From Sulfurimonas sp. GWF2_37_8 (GTDB taxonomy: Bacteria; Campylobacterota; Campylobacteria; Campylobacterales; Sulfurimonadaceae), in NCBI GenBank assembly GCA_001829625.1, contig MIBW01000092.1, positions 5,334-57,143 of the forward strand: a stretch of 51,810 nt of DNA, in the 5' to 3' direction. This document shows, piece after piece, positions 21,214 through 29,662 of this stretch. The notes under the pieces were generated by a model that saw only the letters and a program-made list of their open reading frames with translations, made no database searches and was not told the DNA's origin. The translations under genes and the position numbers were made by a program. How positions within the stretch are numbered: position 1 is the first letter of the stretch; each line of letters begins with the position of its first letter.

Positions 21214-21603
21214 ATGTATAATTGGGACGATTCTCCAGAATTAAATATTACGCCATTAGTCGATGTAATGTTGGTATTGTTAGCTATATTAATGGTGATA
21301 GCACCCAATATAGTTTATGAAGAAAATATAAAATTACCTCAGGGTTCTACATCAAAGCAACTCTCAAAAATACCTCCTGTTCATATTTCTATTGACAGAG
21401 ATTTAAATGTTAAAATTAATAAAGACACCTATTTATTAAACGATTTTATGGATAATTTTTCTCTTTATGCAACTAACTTAGATAAAAAAGCGACTGTACT
21501 TATTAGTGCAGATAAATCTTTGGATTATGGTGTCGTTATGACTGTATTAGCCGCTGTAAAACAAGCTAGATTTACTGAGGTTTCGTTAGCTACCAATGGC
21601 TAG
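21214..21603 (+). CDS. TolR/ExbD-type subunit
   Basis: Single-pass partner of the TolQ-like channel. ELNITPLVDVMLVLLAILMV carries the membrane-embedded Asp that takes up protons; the remainder is periplasmic. At 129 residues it is normal. The end overlaps the start of the TolA-like gene by eight bases. Role in Tol-Pal is inferred from the downstream tolB and pal genes. Confidence 0.92.
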   Translation: MYNWDDSPELNITPLVDVMLVLLAILMVIAPNIVYEENIKLPQGSTSKQLSKIPPVHISIDRDLNVKINKDTYLLNDFMDNFSLYATNLDKKATVLISADKSLDYGVVMTVLAAVKQARFTEVSLATNG

Positions 21604-22312
21604 AGATAATTATTACTTTTATTTGAGTGGTTTTATATCATTTTCCTTCTTCTCTATCGTTCTAGGGACTTTTATATATATGATGTTCGTTACATCAAAA
21701 ATAAAAACCTATGGACTAACAAAACAAGACTATATCTCTATATCTGTTGATATGCCTACAGTTGAAACTAAAACTGATACTAAAAGTGTCACCATGCCAC
21801 CACAAGAAGTAAAAACAGTAGAAAAATCAAAAAGTATTGATGTTGCAGATCTTTTTAGTGATATACCTGCTAAAGTCGTCAAAAAAGAAAAACCAAAACC
21901 TGAAAATTCAAAACGAATACAAGATATACAAAAAAATATCAAAAAGACTGAGACAAAAGAAGTACAATCTTTTGCAGAAAAAGTAAAAAATATGGATAAA
22001 GTTGAAAAATCTGATAAAAATAATAAAGCTTCTGCTGGTGAAGAAGTAAATGAATATATTGCTAAAATTCAAGGCCTAGTTTATCAAAACTTTAATCCAC
22101 CTGTGAATACAGAAGGAAATAGTGTAAAAGTGCTTATAACCCTAAGTGCTTTAGGAAAAGTTGAAAGTTTTAGAATTCTATCATATTCTGGAAGTGATGC
22201 ACTTAATGAAGAATGCGACAGAGTAAAGGAGAGATTAGAAAACGTTTTGTTTCCAGTCAATCCAGAGAATAAATCTAGTAGTACAATTGTTATCTTGACA
22301 TCTGAGGAGTAG
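21596..22312 (+). CDS. TolA/TonB-like envelope-spanning protein
   Basis: Contains one N-terminal membrane helix (about residues 6-30), a long Lys/Glu/Pro-rich linker (KKEKPKPENSKR and similar), and a C-terminal TonB/TolA-like domain from about 150 (IQGLVYQNFNPPV, VLITLSALGKVESFRILSYSGS). It would link the TolQR motor to TolB/Pal at the outer membrane. The 238-residue size is short for TolA (E. coli 421), owing to a much shorter central region. Position between tolR and tolB makes a TolA role likely. Confidence 0.85.
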   Translation: MARDNYYFYLSGFISFSFFSIVLGTFIYMMFVTSKIKTYGLTKQDYISISVDMPTVETKTDTKSVTMPPQEVKTVEKSKSIDVADLFSDIPAKVVKKEKPKPENSKRIQDIQKNIKKTETKEVQSFAEKVKNMDKVEKSDKNNKASAGEEVNEYIAKIQGLVYQNFNPPVNTEGNSVKVLITLSALGKVESFRILSYSGSDALNEECDRVKERLENVLFPVNPENKSSSTIVILTSEE

Positions 22313-22314
22313 TT

Positions 22315-23565
22315 TTGAAAATATTTTTTTCAATTTTGTTGTTGTTTAGTTTATCGTTTGCAAGTGATGCGACGATTGAAGTTATTAAAAAAGTTGATTC
22401 TCTTCCAACTATAGCTGTTGAAGATGCTTCTACTAGTTATGATGAAAGTTTTAAAATGAAATTTTTCAAAACACTCATCGCAGATTTGAATGTTTTATCA
22501 ATTTTAAATGTAGATAGATATTATCGAGTAAATGACTTTGATGCTTCGAATGTTGTGGTTGAGAATAAAGATTTCAATTATGTTTTGCGCTATAAGTTAT
22601 TTCAAGGTGACGGCGGATCATTAAATGTTCAGATGATAGTATTACAAGACAATAAGCAAGTCTTTGGGAAAAATTATAAAGTTTCAAATACAAATATTCA
22701 CGTTTTTGTTTCACATGCTATGGCGTATGATATAAATGAATTCATGGGTGAGTCTTCTGTTGAGTGGATGAAAAAGAAAGTTATTTTTTCTAGAATAGTC
22801 GCTCCTAAAAAAAGTGAAATTGTTATATCTGATTATACATTAGCTTATACGCATGTTATAGTAACCGGTGGGTTTAACATTTTTCCAAAATGGGCTAATC
22901 AAGCACAGAGTGGATTTTATTATACATCATTTGATAGTGGTAAACCTACGTTAATGTATGTTGATATTAAAAATGGAAACAAAAAAAACATAATATCTTC
23001 AGATGGTATGATGGTTTGTTCGGATGTAAGCGATGATGCTAAAACATTACTTCTTACGATGGCTCCTAGTGGACAACCAGATGTTTATTCTTTTAATGTT
23101 GATACAAAAAAAAGTCAAAGACTCACTACCTATAAAGGGATAGATGTTAATGGTCAGTTTATGGAAAATAATAAGATAGCTTTTGTATCTGAACGAATGG
23201 GATATCCAAATATTTTTTCTGCTAACAGAAATGGTTCAGGTGTAGAGCAATTGGTTTATTATGGCAATAGCAATTCTTCATGTAGTGCAAATGGTGAATA
23301 TGTCGTTTATAAAGCGAGAGAGAGCTCAAGTGCCTTCAATTCAAATACATTTAATCTACATCTAATTTCTACTAAAACAGATTCGATTAGAAGACTAACT
23401 GCGAGTGGGGTGAATGAATTTCCGCGATTTTCTAAAGATGGTGATGCTGTAATTTATATAAAAAATTATCAAGCACAAAGTTCTATAGGAATTATCAGAT
23501 TAAATCACAACAGAAACTTTCTTTTCCCTCTTAATAGTGGGCGCATACAGTCCATGGATTGGTAG
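22315..23565 (+). CDS. tolB: TolB, periplasmic beta-propeller protein
   Basis: Periplasmic protein of the Tol-Pal system that binds Pal and TolA. A signal peptide (IFFSILLLFSLSFASD) begins the protein, then an N-terminal domain to about 160 and a propeller built from repeats such as KPTLMYVDIKNGNKKNI, GQPDVYSFNVDTKKSQRLT and YPNIFSANRNGSGVEQL. TTG at 22315 is taken as start behind GAGGAGT. Length 416 is usual. A hairpin and a strong promoter separate it from pal. Confidence 0.93.
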   Translation: MKIFFSILLLFSLSFASDATIEVIKKVDSLPTIAVEDASTSYDESFKMKFFKTLIADLNVLSILNVDRYYRVNDFDASNVVVENKDFNYVLRYKLFQGDGGSLNVQMIVLQDNKQVFGKNYKVSNTNIHVFVSHAMAYDINEFMGESSVEWMKKKVIFSRIVAPKKSEIVISDYTLAYTHVIVTGGFNIFPKWANQAQSGFYYTSFDSGKPTLMYVDIKNGNKKNIISSDGMMVCSDVSDDAKTLLLTMAPSGQPDVYSFNVDTKKSQRLTTYKGIDVNGQFMENNKIAFVSERMGYPNIFSANRNGSGVEQLVYYGNSNSSCSANGEYVVYKARESSSAFNSNTFNLHLISTKTDSIRRLTASGVNEFPRFSKDGDAVIYIKNYQAQSSIGIIRLNHNRNFLFPLNSGRIQSMDW

Positions 23566-23566
23566 T

Positions 23567-23596
23567 TTGCAAGGGGATTTCGTAACCTCTATGCAA
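23567..23596 (+). terminator. Hairpin just after tolB
   Basis: TTGCA plus AGGGG pairs with CCTCT plus TGCAA (one G-U pair and one bulged A) around a nine-base loop. No real T-run follows, so it may only attenuate, or protect the 3' end of the tol message, ahead of the separate pal promoter. Confidence 0.4.
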
Positions 23597-23621
23597 GTTA
23601 TTTAAAAATTGTAAAAATATC

Positions 23622-23652
23622 TTGACAAAATTTATATTTATTCTGCTATAAT
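23622..23652 (+). promoter_or_regulatory. Strong sigma70-type promoter of pal
   Basis: A perfect TTGACA at 23622-23627 and a perfect TATAAT at 23647-23652 are seen, the latter preceded by TGC (extended -10 form). The 19-base spacer is long, so the extended -10 may matter. This gives pal its own, probably high, expression. GAGGAA follows as the ribosome site. Confidence 0.7.
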
Positions 23653-23683
23653 TCTGCAAATTTAATTTTGAGGAACTCAAATA

Positions 23684-24205
23684 ATGAAAAACGTAATCCT
23701 TTCTGGTGTTGTTGCAACACTTCTTGTTTTTAGTGGTTGTGCTGACAAAGAGCCTGTAGTTGATAATAGTGATCTAAATAAACAAGCTGTTCAAGAAGTT
23801 GCACAAACTGCATCTGTAGCGGACACTTCTTCAATGATGTCAGAAGAAATGATCAGAGCGGCTCTTGAAAAAGAACTTGCAACTGTTTATTTTGCATTTG
23901 ACAAATACGACATCGTTGGTGAAAACAAAGATAAAGTTTCTAATGATGCTTCTGTTTTAAGCTCAAAAGCAAGTGCTTATGCTATTAAACTTGAAGGTAA
24001 CTGTGATGAGTGGGGTAGTGATGAGTACAATATCGCACTTGGTCTTAAGAGAGCTGACGCTGTTAAAAGTGCTCTAGTTGCTGAAGGTGTAAGTGAAAGT
24101 CGTATCTCTATGGTTAGTTATGGTGAAAGTAACCCAACTTGTACTGATAAAACTCAAGATTGCTGGTCTCAAAATCGTCGTGTAGATTTTAAACTTCTTC
24201 CATAA
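23684..24205 (+). CDS. pal: Pal, peptidoglycan-associated lipoprotein
   Basis: Outer-membrane lipoprotein that anchors the outer membrane to peptidoglycan through an OmpA-like domain. The lipobox is FSGC with the lipidated Cys at residue 19. After a flexible linker, the OmpA-C domain covers about 65-172, with VYFAFDKYDIV, LEGNCDEWGSDEYNIALGLKRA and the closing SQNRRVDFKL. Length 173 is normal. Highly expressed, judging by its promoter. Confidence 0.96.
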   Translation: MKNVILSGVVATLLVFSGCADKEPVVDNSDLNKQAVQEVAQTASVADTSSMMSEEMIRAALEKELATVYFAFDKYDIVGENKDKVSNDASVLSSKASAYAIKLEGNCDEWGSDEYNIALGLKRADAVKSALVAEGVSESRISMVSYGESNPTCTDKTQDCWSQNRRVDFKLLP

Positions 24206-24208
24206 TCG

Positions 24209-25156
24209 ATGAATAGAAATCTTTTAGTTACACTTTTTGTTTTTAGTGTGCCTTTTAGTTTACTTGGTTCCGAACCTTCTGCGTTCGGCGCTGGGAACCT
24301 TGACAGCTCTTCGCCGTACGGTTTAACAACTAATGAAAAAGTCATTTTAGAAAATAAAAATATTCTTCGTAAAGTTGAAGTTAAAAGTAATAATCAAGCA
24401 AATGAAGTTGAATCTCTTCGTGAAAGATTGGATGGTTTGCAAAGCATTATTGAAAACTTAAGTAGAAAAACTCATGAAAATAAAGTTATTCTTGATAGAA
24501 TGGATCAAAGTAAAGCTGCAAATGCTGAAGTGAATAGTGAATATGAAAAAAGGTTGGGTGGTGTCTCTCAAACAAATAGTGAGAGTATAGAAAAAATAAA
24601 AGCCATTTTAACTGAACTTTCACTACTAGTTGATTCTATCAATACAAAATATGTCACAAAAGATGAATTTAATGGGCTTGTTTCTAGTGTAAATGAATTT
24701 AAATCTTTAGTTAGTAAAGAACTTAAAGTATCGGCTCCTGCAAAAACTTCTTCTAAAACAACTGCTGCAGCTGCTACAACTTTAGAAAGTATGTCAAACA
24801 TCGATATAGCGAATGAAGCACAAATCTTTTATGATAAAAAAAATTATACAAACGCAATAGAATATTATACATATCTTGTTGAAAAAAACTACAAGCCAGC
24901 ATATGCTAATTATATGCTCGGTGAAATAAATTATAAAAGAAAAAATCATAATGATGCCATTGCTTATTACAAGCAAAGTGCGACACTTTATGCAGATGCA
25001 TCTTATATGCCTAATTTGATGTTCAATACAGCCGCCTCTATGGCTGTAAGCGGTGATAAGGCAAATGCAAAAACTTTTTATAAAGCTCTTGTGGCAAAAT
25101 ACCCAAATTCACCTGAAGCTAAAAAAGCTCAAAAACAACTAAGCTCAATGAAATAA
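24209..25156 (+). CDS. CpoB/YbgF-like periplasmic coiled-coil TPR protein
   Basis: Follows pal as ybgF/cpoB does in many bacteria, where it coordinates Tol action with peptidoglycan synthesis. A signal peptide (LVTLFVFSVPFSLLGSEP) is followed by a long coiled coil (about 45-165) and, after an Ala/Thr-rich linker, TPR repeats from about 195 (EAQIFYDKKNYTNAIEYYTYL, NYKRKNHNDAIAYY, MAVSGDKANAKTFY). The longest block quoted is split among repeats. Length 315 is slightly above E. coli CpoB (263). No clear ribosome site was seen, suggesting coupling to pal. Confidence 0.85.
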   Translation: MNRNLLVTLFVFSVPFSLLGSEPSAFGAGNLDSSSPYGLTTNEKVILENKNILRKVEVKSNNQANEVESLRERLDGLQSIIENLSRKTHENKVILDRMDQSKAANAEVNSEYEKRLGGVSQTNSESIEKIKAILTELSLLVDSINTKYVTKDEFNGLVSSVNEFKSLVSKELKVSAPAKTSSKTTAAAATTLESMSNIDIANEAQIFYDKKNYTNAIEYYTYLVEKNYKPAYANYMLGEINYKRKNHNDAIAYYKQSATLYADASYMPNLMFNTAASMAVSGDKANAKTFYKALVAKYPNSPEAKKAQKQLSSMK

Positions 25157-25189
25157 ATAGTGGACTTTTTCAGCCATATTAAATTTAAT

Positions 25190-25195
25190 TATGAT
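25190..25195 (+). promoter_or_regulatory. Possible -10 box for slyD
   Basis: TATGAT at 25190-25195 in an AT-rich gap about 34 bases before the slyD ATG. The match is weak, no -35 is visible, and AAAGG follows as the ribosome site. Confidence 0.35.
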
Positions 25196-25228
25196 AAAAT
25201 CCAAAAAATAAAATAAAGGTTTACAAAA

Positions 25229-25750
25229 ATGGCAATTGAAGCAAATCAAATAGTATCACTTGAATATGAAGTACGTGATGGAAATACTATAGTGGACAGT
25301 AATGTAGGTGGTGCACCTTTAGTGTTTATGTTTGGAAAAGGTCAAATTATTCCAGGTTTGGAAAATGGGATTTCAAATATGTCTATCGGCGAAAAAGGCG
25401 ATGTGTTGGTTAAATCAGAAGATGCATATGGAGTACATAACCCAGAGGCACAGCAAGAAGTTCCAAAAGATCAGTTTGCAGGTATAGATCTTGAAATTGG
25501 TATGACTTTATATGGTCAAGGTGAAGATGGTGGAACTGTTCAAGTTACAGTGAAAGAGATTGCTGGTGAGAATGTTATTATTGATTTTAATCATCCTTTG
25601 GCTGGTAAAGATTTGATGTTTACTGTAACAATTAACAACATTAGAGATGCATCTGCAGAAGAAGCTATGACTGGTATTCCTGCTGAAAATAAACAAGATG
25701 ATTCAGGTTGTTGTGGTACAGGTGGCGGCAGCGGCTGTGGATGTCACTAG
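25229..25750 (+). CDS. slyD: FKBP-type peptidyl-prolyl isomerase SlyD
   Basis: A proline isomerase, chaperone and metal-binding protein. The FKBP fold with an inserted flap is seen (VSLEYEVRDG, FMFGKGQIIPGLENGI, DVLVKSEDAYG, IIDFNHPLAGKDLMF). The C-terminal tail is short and Cys/Gly/His-rich (DDSGCCGTGGGSGCGCH), able to bind nickel or zinc. SlyD can hand nickel to HypB in E. coli, so a link to the hyp genes at the start of the window is plausible. The tail region overlaps the start of the next gene in another frame. Confidence 0.95.
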   Translation: MAIEANQIVSLEYEVRDGNTIVDSNVGGAPLVFMFGKGQIIPGLENGISNMSIGEKGDVLVKSEDAYGVHNPEAQQEVPKDQFAGIDLEIGMTLYGQGEDGGTVQVTVKEIAGENVIIDFNHPLAGKDLMFTVTINNIRDASAEEAMTGIPAENKQDDSGCCGTGGGSGCGCH

Positions 25751-26489
25751 TTTTGTAACTGCTTCTGATGCTTCATCTCAAGCATTTAAAACAGCAACAC
25801 TTTTAAAAACACTCAGTATAAACTCTCTCATTACTGGAGAGAGTGGAGTTGGAAAAAAAAGTCTTGCTAGATATATACTTCCAGATGCACAAATCATTGA
25901 TGCATCTGAGTTTGATCACATTTTTCTCGCTTTAGAAAATGCAAGAGAGATTATCATTTCAAACTTAGAAAACTCTCCTAATCTTATACGACTTATCAAG
26001 GCACTACAAGAAAATAATGTACGTGTTATAGCAACTGCAAAAAGTTCGTTTTTTGACGAAAAAATTGATGATTTATTTAGCTTGAAATTTGATATTCCAC
26101 CGCTTTCTCAAAGACCGGAAGATATTGATGTCTTAGTGAAAATATTTGTTAAAGAAGCTTCCCTTCTTTTTAATAGTAATGAAAAATTTGATTTTAAAAA
26201 CTTTAGGCCAGATGTAAGTAAAAATGCAGATTCGTTACGAAGACAAGTGATGGTTAGCTGCCTCTTACAAGATATTAAAGATGTCGAACTTATGGATATT
26301 ATGGATAATTATCTTTATTCAAGATTAGGTTCCAATAGTGATTACAGAAATTTTTTATATCTATATGAAGTGCCACTTATAAAGTCAGGACTTAGAAAAT
26401 TTAAGTCACAATTGAAACTTGCAGATAAGCTTGGCTTAAACAGAAATACGTTGAGAAAAAAAGTCTCAGATAATAAACAATACATATAA
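25737..26489 (+). CDS. AAA domain/Fis-type HTH protein lacking GAFTGA
   Basis: Derived from a sigma54-activator (bacterial enhancer-binding protein) AAA domain. Counted from GTG 25737, Walker A GESGVGKK is at 34-41, RVIATA at 96-101 (matching RVIAAT of activators) and PPLSQRPEDI at 121-130 (matching PPLRERxEDI). A Fis-type HTH closes the protein (LADKLGLNRNTLRKKV). The GAFTGA loop and most of the segment around it are missing, with too few residues between Walker A and RVIATA. There is no receiver domain. It may regulate DNA or partner proteins without activating sigma54. The start is uncertain: an ATG at 25698 also opens the frame inside slyD. Confidence 0.75.
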   Translation: MDVTSFVTASDASSQAFKTATLLKTLSINSLITGESGVGKKSLARYILPDAQIIDASEFDHIFLALENAREIIISNLENSPNLIRLIKALQENNVRVIATAKSSFFDEKIDDLFSLKFDIPPLSQRPEDIDVLVKIFVKEASLLFNSNEKFDFKNFRPDVSKNADSLRRQVMVSCLLQDIKDVELMDIMDNYLYSRLGSNSDYRNFLYLYEVPLIKSGLRKFKSQLKLADKLGLNRNTLRKKVSDNKQYI

Positions 26490-26500
26490 AAGGATTATAA

Positions 26501-27442
26501 ATGTCTAAAAAAATTGCAATGATATTCGCTGGTCAAGGTTCACAATCAATTGGTATGGGAAAAGAATTTTATGAAAATTCCGCTATAGCCAAAGAGATGT
26601 TTGAAGAAGCTGGAAAAAGAATAAATGTGGATTTTAAAGAGTTGCTTTTTACGGAAAATGAAAAACTCGCTCAAACAGAATATACGCAACCAGCCATTTT
26701 ACTTATTCAGATAATTGCATATCGTCTTTTTATAAATGCTTGTCCTGATGTTAAAGCAGAACTTTTTTTAGGACATTCTCTTGGTGAATTTTCTGCTCTT
26801 TGTGCAAGTGGAGCAATAGATTATATCGATGCTGTAGAGCTTGTTCATAAACGCGGTGCACTTATGCAGAGTGCGTGTGAATCAATTGAAGCTGGTATGA
26901 TGGCCTTAGTCGGTATAGAAGATGCAGCAGTTGAAGATGTATGTGCTCAAGCGCAAGAAAAAGGGAAAAAAGTTTGGCCGGCAAACTATAATCAAGATGG
27001 GCAACTTGTTGTTGCTGGAATGAAATCAGATTTGCTAGCTCTTGAACAAGCATTTAAAGATGCTGGTGCGAAAAAAGTGATACTTTTAAATATGTCAGTT
27101 GCATCTCACTGTGCATTATTATCACCTGCACAAGAGGCTCTTGAAGTATTGATGATAAAAATGGTAAATGAAACTTTTAGCGCCCCTATCATCTCTAACG
27201 TCACCACAAAACAATATAACACAAAAGCAGAAGCTGTATCACTTTTAAAAGACCAACTTGTTAAGCCTGTAAAATATAAGCAATCTATTATTGCAATACA
27301 AAATAGTGTGGATTTGGCTATTGAATTTGGAAATGGATCTGTTTTGAAGGGTTTAAATAAAAGAATAGCAAAAGATATGCCTACACTTAACATCTCAGAT
27401 ATGGAAAGTTTGGCAAAAGTTATAGAAGAAATTTGTAGCTAG
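26501..27442 (+). CDS. fabD: Malonyl-CoA:ACP transacylase
   Basis: Loads malonyl groups onto acyl carrier protein for fatty-acid synthesis. GQGSQSIGMG lies near the N-terminus and the nucleophile elbow GHSLGEFSAL puts the catalytic Ser at residue 93. Conserved Arg/His blocks (HKRGALMQSA, SVASHCALL, LVKPVKY, EFGNGSVLKGL) are present. Length 313 is normal. A clear AAAGGATT ribosome site precedes the ATG. It is not next to other fab genes here. Confidence 0.95.
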   Translation: MSKKIAMIFAGQGSQSIGMGKEFYENSAIAKEMFEEAGKRINVDFKELLFTENEKLAQTEYTQPAILLIQIIAYRLFINACPDVKAELFLGHSLGEFSALCASGAIDYIDAVELVHKRGALMQSACESIEAGMMALVGIEDAAVEDVCAQAQEKGKKVWPANYNQDGQLVVAGMKSDLLALEQAFKDAGAKKVILLNMSVASHCALLSPAQEALEVLMIKMVNETFSAPIISNVTTKQYNTKAEAVSLLKDQLVKPVKYKQSIIAIQNSVDLAIEFGNGSVLKGLNKRIAKDMPTLNISDMESLAKVIEEICS

Positions 27443-27443
27443 T

Positions 27444-28172
27444 ATGAACGTAACTCTTGTTCAAAGTTCACCGAAGTTAAATCGCTCAAATCTAGCAACT
27501 ACACTCGCAATAGTGGAGTTGTATAAAAATAACAGTGATTTGATAGTGTTTCCTGAACTTTCTTTAAATGGGTATTTACTTCAGGATAAACTCTTTGAAG
27601 ATGCCTGGGATATAGATGAACTTAATGCGTTAAAAGAAGTGAGTAAGGAAGTAGATATTGTGGTCGGTGCAGCAATACGTGAAGGTGTTGCGTTTAGAAA
27701 CGCAGCTCTTTATTTTTCAAAAGGTAATTTGTTAAGTCAGCATAATAAAGTTCATTTACCAAATTACGGGATGTTTGAAGAAGCAAGATATTTCGATGCC
27801 GGAAATATCTTTGAAAGTTTTCAAACGCAAAATATGAAAATATCAATGTTGGTTTGCGAAGATTTATGGCATGAGAGTGTCCATAAAGATTTAGTAAAAG
27901 AAAACCCAGATCTTATTATTGTTTTAGTTGCTTCACCTGCACGTGGATTTGGGGATGATGGCTTATATATACAAAAGCAGTGGTATTCAATTATTCAAAC
28001 TGTTGCAAAAGAGTGTTGTGCAAAACTACTTTTTGTCAATAGAGTGGGTTTTGAAGATGGTCTTGGTTTTTGGGGTGGCAGCTGTATTTTGGATGAAGAG
28101 GCAAATATACTCCATAAAATAGCTAATTTTAAAGAATATATAGAAACATTTAAAATAGAGGACAAAATATGA
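27444..28172 (+). CDS. Nitrilase-superfamily amidohydrolase
   Basis: A carbon-nitrogen hydrolase with the Glu-Lys-Cys triad: Glu38 in VFPELSLNGYL, Lys in HNKVHLPNYGMFEEARYF, and Cys in SMLVCEDLWHES. The short 242-residue form resembles stand-alone amidases or the glutaminase-like domain of NAD synthetases. Substrate unknown. ATG follows the fabD stop after one base, and the end overlaps mtnN by four bases, so it is translated as part of a tight operon. Confidence 0.85.
   Translation: MNVTLVQSSPKLNRSNLATTLAIVELYKNNSDLIVFPELSLNGYLLQDKLFEDAWDIDELNALKEVSKEVDIVVGAAIREGVAFRNAALYFSKGNLLSQHNKVHLPNYGMFEEARYFDAGNIFESFQTQNMKISMLVCEDLWHESVHKDLVKENPDLIIVLVASPARGFGDDGLYIQKQWYSIIQTVAKECCAKLLFVNRVGFEDGLGFWGGSCILDEEANILHKIANFKEYIETFKIEDKI
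27689..27704. repeat. Perfect inverted pair of the TGCGTTT word
   Basis: TGCGTTTAGAAACGCA inside the nitrilase-family gene: two copies of the word facing each other with two bases between. The encoded residues (VAFRNA) give no obvious reason for it. Confidence 0.65.
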
Positions 28173-28870
28173 GAATAGCCATTATGGGAGCTATGCCCGA
28201 AGAGATTGCTCCAATACTAAAGCAACTTGGCGAGTATAAAACAACATCTTATGCTGGCAATACTTATTATGAAGCAACATATAAAGGTGCTGTGCTTGTT
28301 ATTGCTTATTCAAAGATTGGGAAGGTTTTTTCTACACTTACAGCAACAACGCTTATAGAGCATTTTGGTGTACAAAAGCTTCTTTTTAGTGGTGTTGCTG
28401 GTGCTATATCTGAGTCATTAAAAGTTGGAGATCTTCTTGTAGCTACAAAACTTTCTCAGCATGATTTAGATATCACTGCGTTTGGACATCCCTACGGTTA
28501 TGTTCCAGAGGGTGCTGTATATATTGAGGCAGACAAAGAACTAATCACTTTAAGCAAACAAATTGCTTTACAGATGGATAAAAATATTCAGGAAGGGATT
28601 ATTGCAACTGGAGATCAGTTTGTTGCCAATGAAGAGCGAAAAAACTGGATTGGGGCTACATTTGGAGCGGATGCATTAGAGATGGAGGGAGGTTCTGTTG
28701 CTGTTGTATGTGATGCATTTAAGGTGCCATTTTTTATTCTTCGTGCTATAAGTGATGCTGCAGATATGGATGCAAGTTTTTCTTTCGATGTATTTTTAGA
28801 GGCCAGTGCAAAAGAAAGCGCTGCGTTTGTTATGAATATGGTCGATGCTATCATTGAAAAAAATGTTTAA
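28169..28870 (+). CDS. mtnN: MTA/SAH nucleosidase (and likely aminodeoxyfutalosine hydrolase)
   Basis: Cleaves methylthioadenosine and S-adenosylhomocysteine. In Campylobacter and Helicobacter the same enzyme also hydrolyses 6-amino-6-deoxyfutalosine in the menaquinone pathway; that role is inferred here. Motifs are IMGAMPEEIAPIL, LLFSGVAGAISESLKVGDLL, ATGDQFV, the catalytic region EMEGGSVAVVC and ISDAADMDA. At 233 residues it is standard. Starts inside the end of the preceding gene. Confidence 0.94.
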   Translation: MRIAIMGAMPEEIAPILKQLGEYKTTSYAGNTYYEATYKGAVLVIAYSKIGKVFSTLTATTLIEHFGVQKLLFSGVAGAISESLKVGDLLVATKLSQHDLDITAFGHPYGYVPEGAVYIEADKELITLSKQIALQMDKNIQEGIIATGDQFVANEERKNWIGATFGADALEMEGGSVAVVCDAFKVPFFILRAISDAADMDASFSFDVFLEASAKESAAFVMNMVDAIIEKNV

Positions 28871-28888
28871 TCAACAAAAAGATAACAT

Positions 28889-29647
28889 ATGTCTATAAAA
28901 TTATCTAAAAAAATAATGTCCAAACTTGGCCGCACAAACGCAGAGTTTGGGCTTATAGAAGAGGGTGATAAAATTTTAGTCGGCTTGAGTGGTGGCAAGG
29001 ACTCTTTGACTATGGTTCATGCATTACGTGAGCAGCAAAGACGTGCTCCTTTTACATTTGAATTTTTAGCAGTGACGATATCATATGGAATGGGTGAAAA
29101 CTACGAAGCTCTGAGTGCACATTGTAAAGAATATGATATTCCTCATGTAGTGCATGATACGAATGTTTTTGATTTGGCACAGGAAAAAATACGTAAAAAT
29201 TCTTCTTTTTGCAGTTTTTTTTCACGTATGCGAAGAGGTTATCTTTATAGTGCAGCAGAAAAATATGGATGTAATAAAGTAGCCCTTGGACATCATATGG
29301 ATGATGCTGCAGAGAGTTTTTTTATGAACTTTATCTACAATGGACAGATGCGTTCACTTGCACCTAAATATAGAGCTTCCAACGGTCTTGTGGTCATCAG
29401 ACCACTTATCCAGATGCGCGAACGCCAACTTGCTGCGTTTGCACTTGAAAATAATATTCAAACCATTGGCGATGAAGCTTGTCCAGCAATGCGTTTTGAT
29501 GTAAAGATGCCTCATGCAAGAGCACATACAAAAGAGATGCTCTCAAATATGGAACAAGAATTTCCTACGCTTTTTACAAGCCTAAACGCAGCATTTAAAA
29601 ATATATCAGAAGATAGCTTTTTTGAAGTAGATAAGTTTTCTCTTTAA
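28889..29647 (+). CDS. TtcA-like tRNA thiolase with one cluster Cys replaced
   Basis: An ATP-dependent PP-loop enzyme of the TtcA family, which makes 2-thiocytidine in tRNA using a [4Fe-4S] cluster. SGGKDS occupies 34-39 and GHHMDDAAE about 134-142. In E. coli TtcA the cluster is held by CxxC plus one downstream Cys. Here the CxxC reads CSFF: Cys108 is kept, the second is Phe111, and the later Cys198 is kept. A single base change (TGT to TTT) would account for it. The protein might bind the cluster differently or form a distinct subfamily. It lies 18 bases after mtnN and points toward a gene on the other strand. Confidence 0.82.
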   Translation: MSIKLSKKIMSKLGRTNAEFGLIEEGDKILVGLSGGKDSLTMVHALREQQRRAPFTFEFLAVTISYGMGENYEALSAHCKEYDIPHVVHDTNVFDLAQEKIRKNSSFCSFFSRMRRGYLYSAAEKYGCNKVALGHHMDDAAESFFMNFIYNGQMRSLAPKYRASNGLVVIRPLIQMRERQLAAFALENNIQTIGDEACPAMRFDVKMPHARAHTKEMLSNMEQEFPTLFTSLNAAFKNISEDSFFEVDKFSL

Positions 29648-29662
29648 CTAACTTTTATTTTT

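Noticed and set aside
24231-24330. Frameshift at the start of the cpoB-like gene
   Set aside because: The frame is open, and a signal peptide, coiled coil and TPR follow in register.
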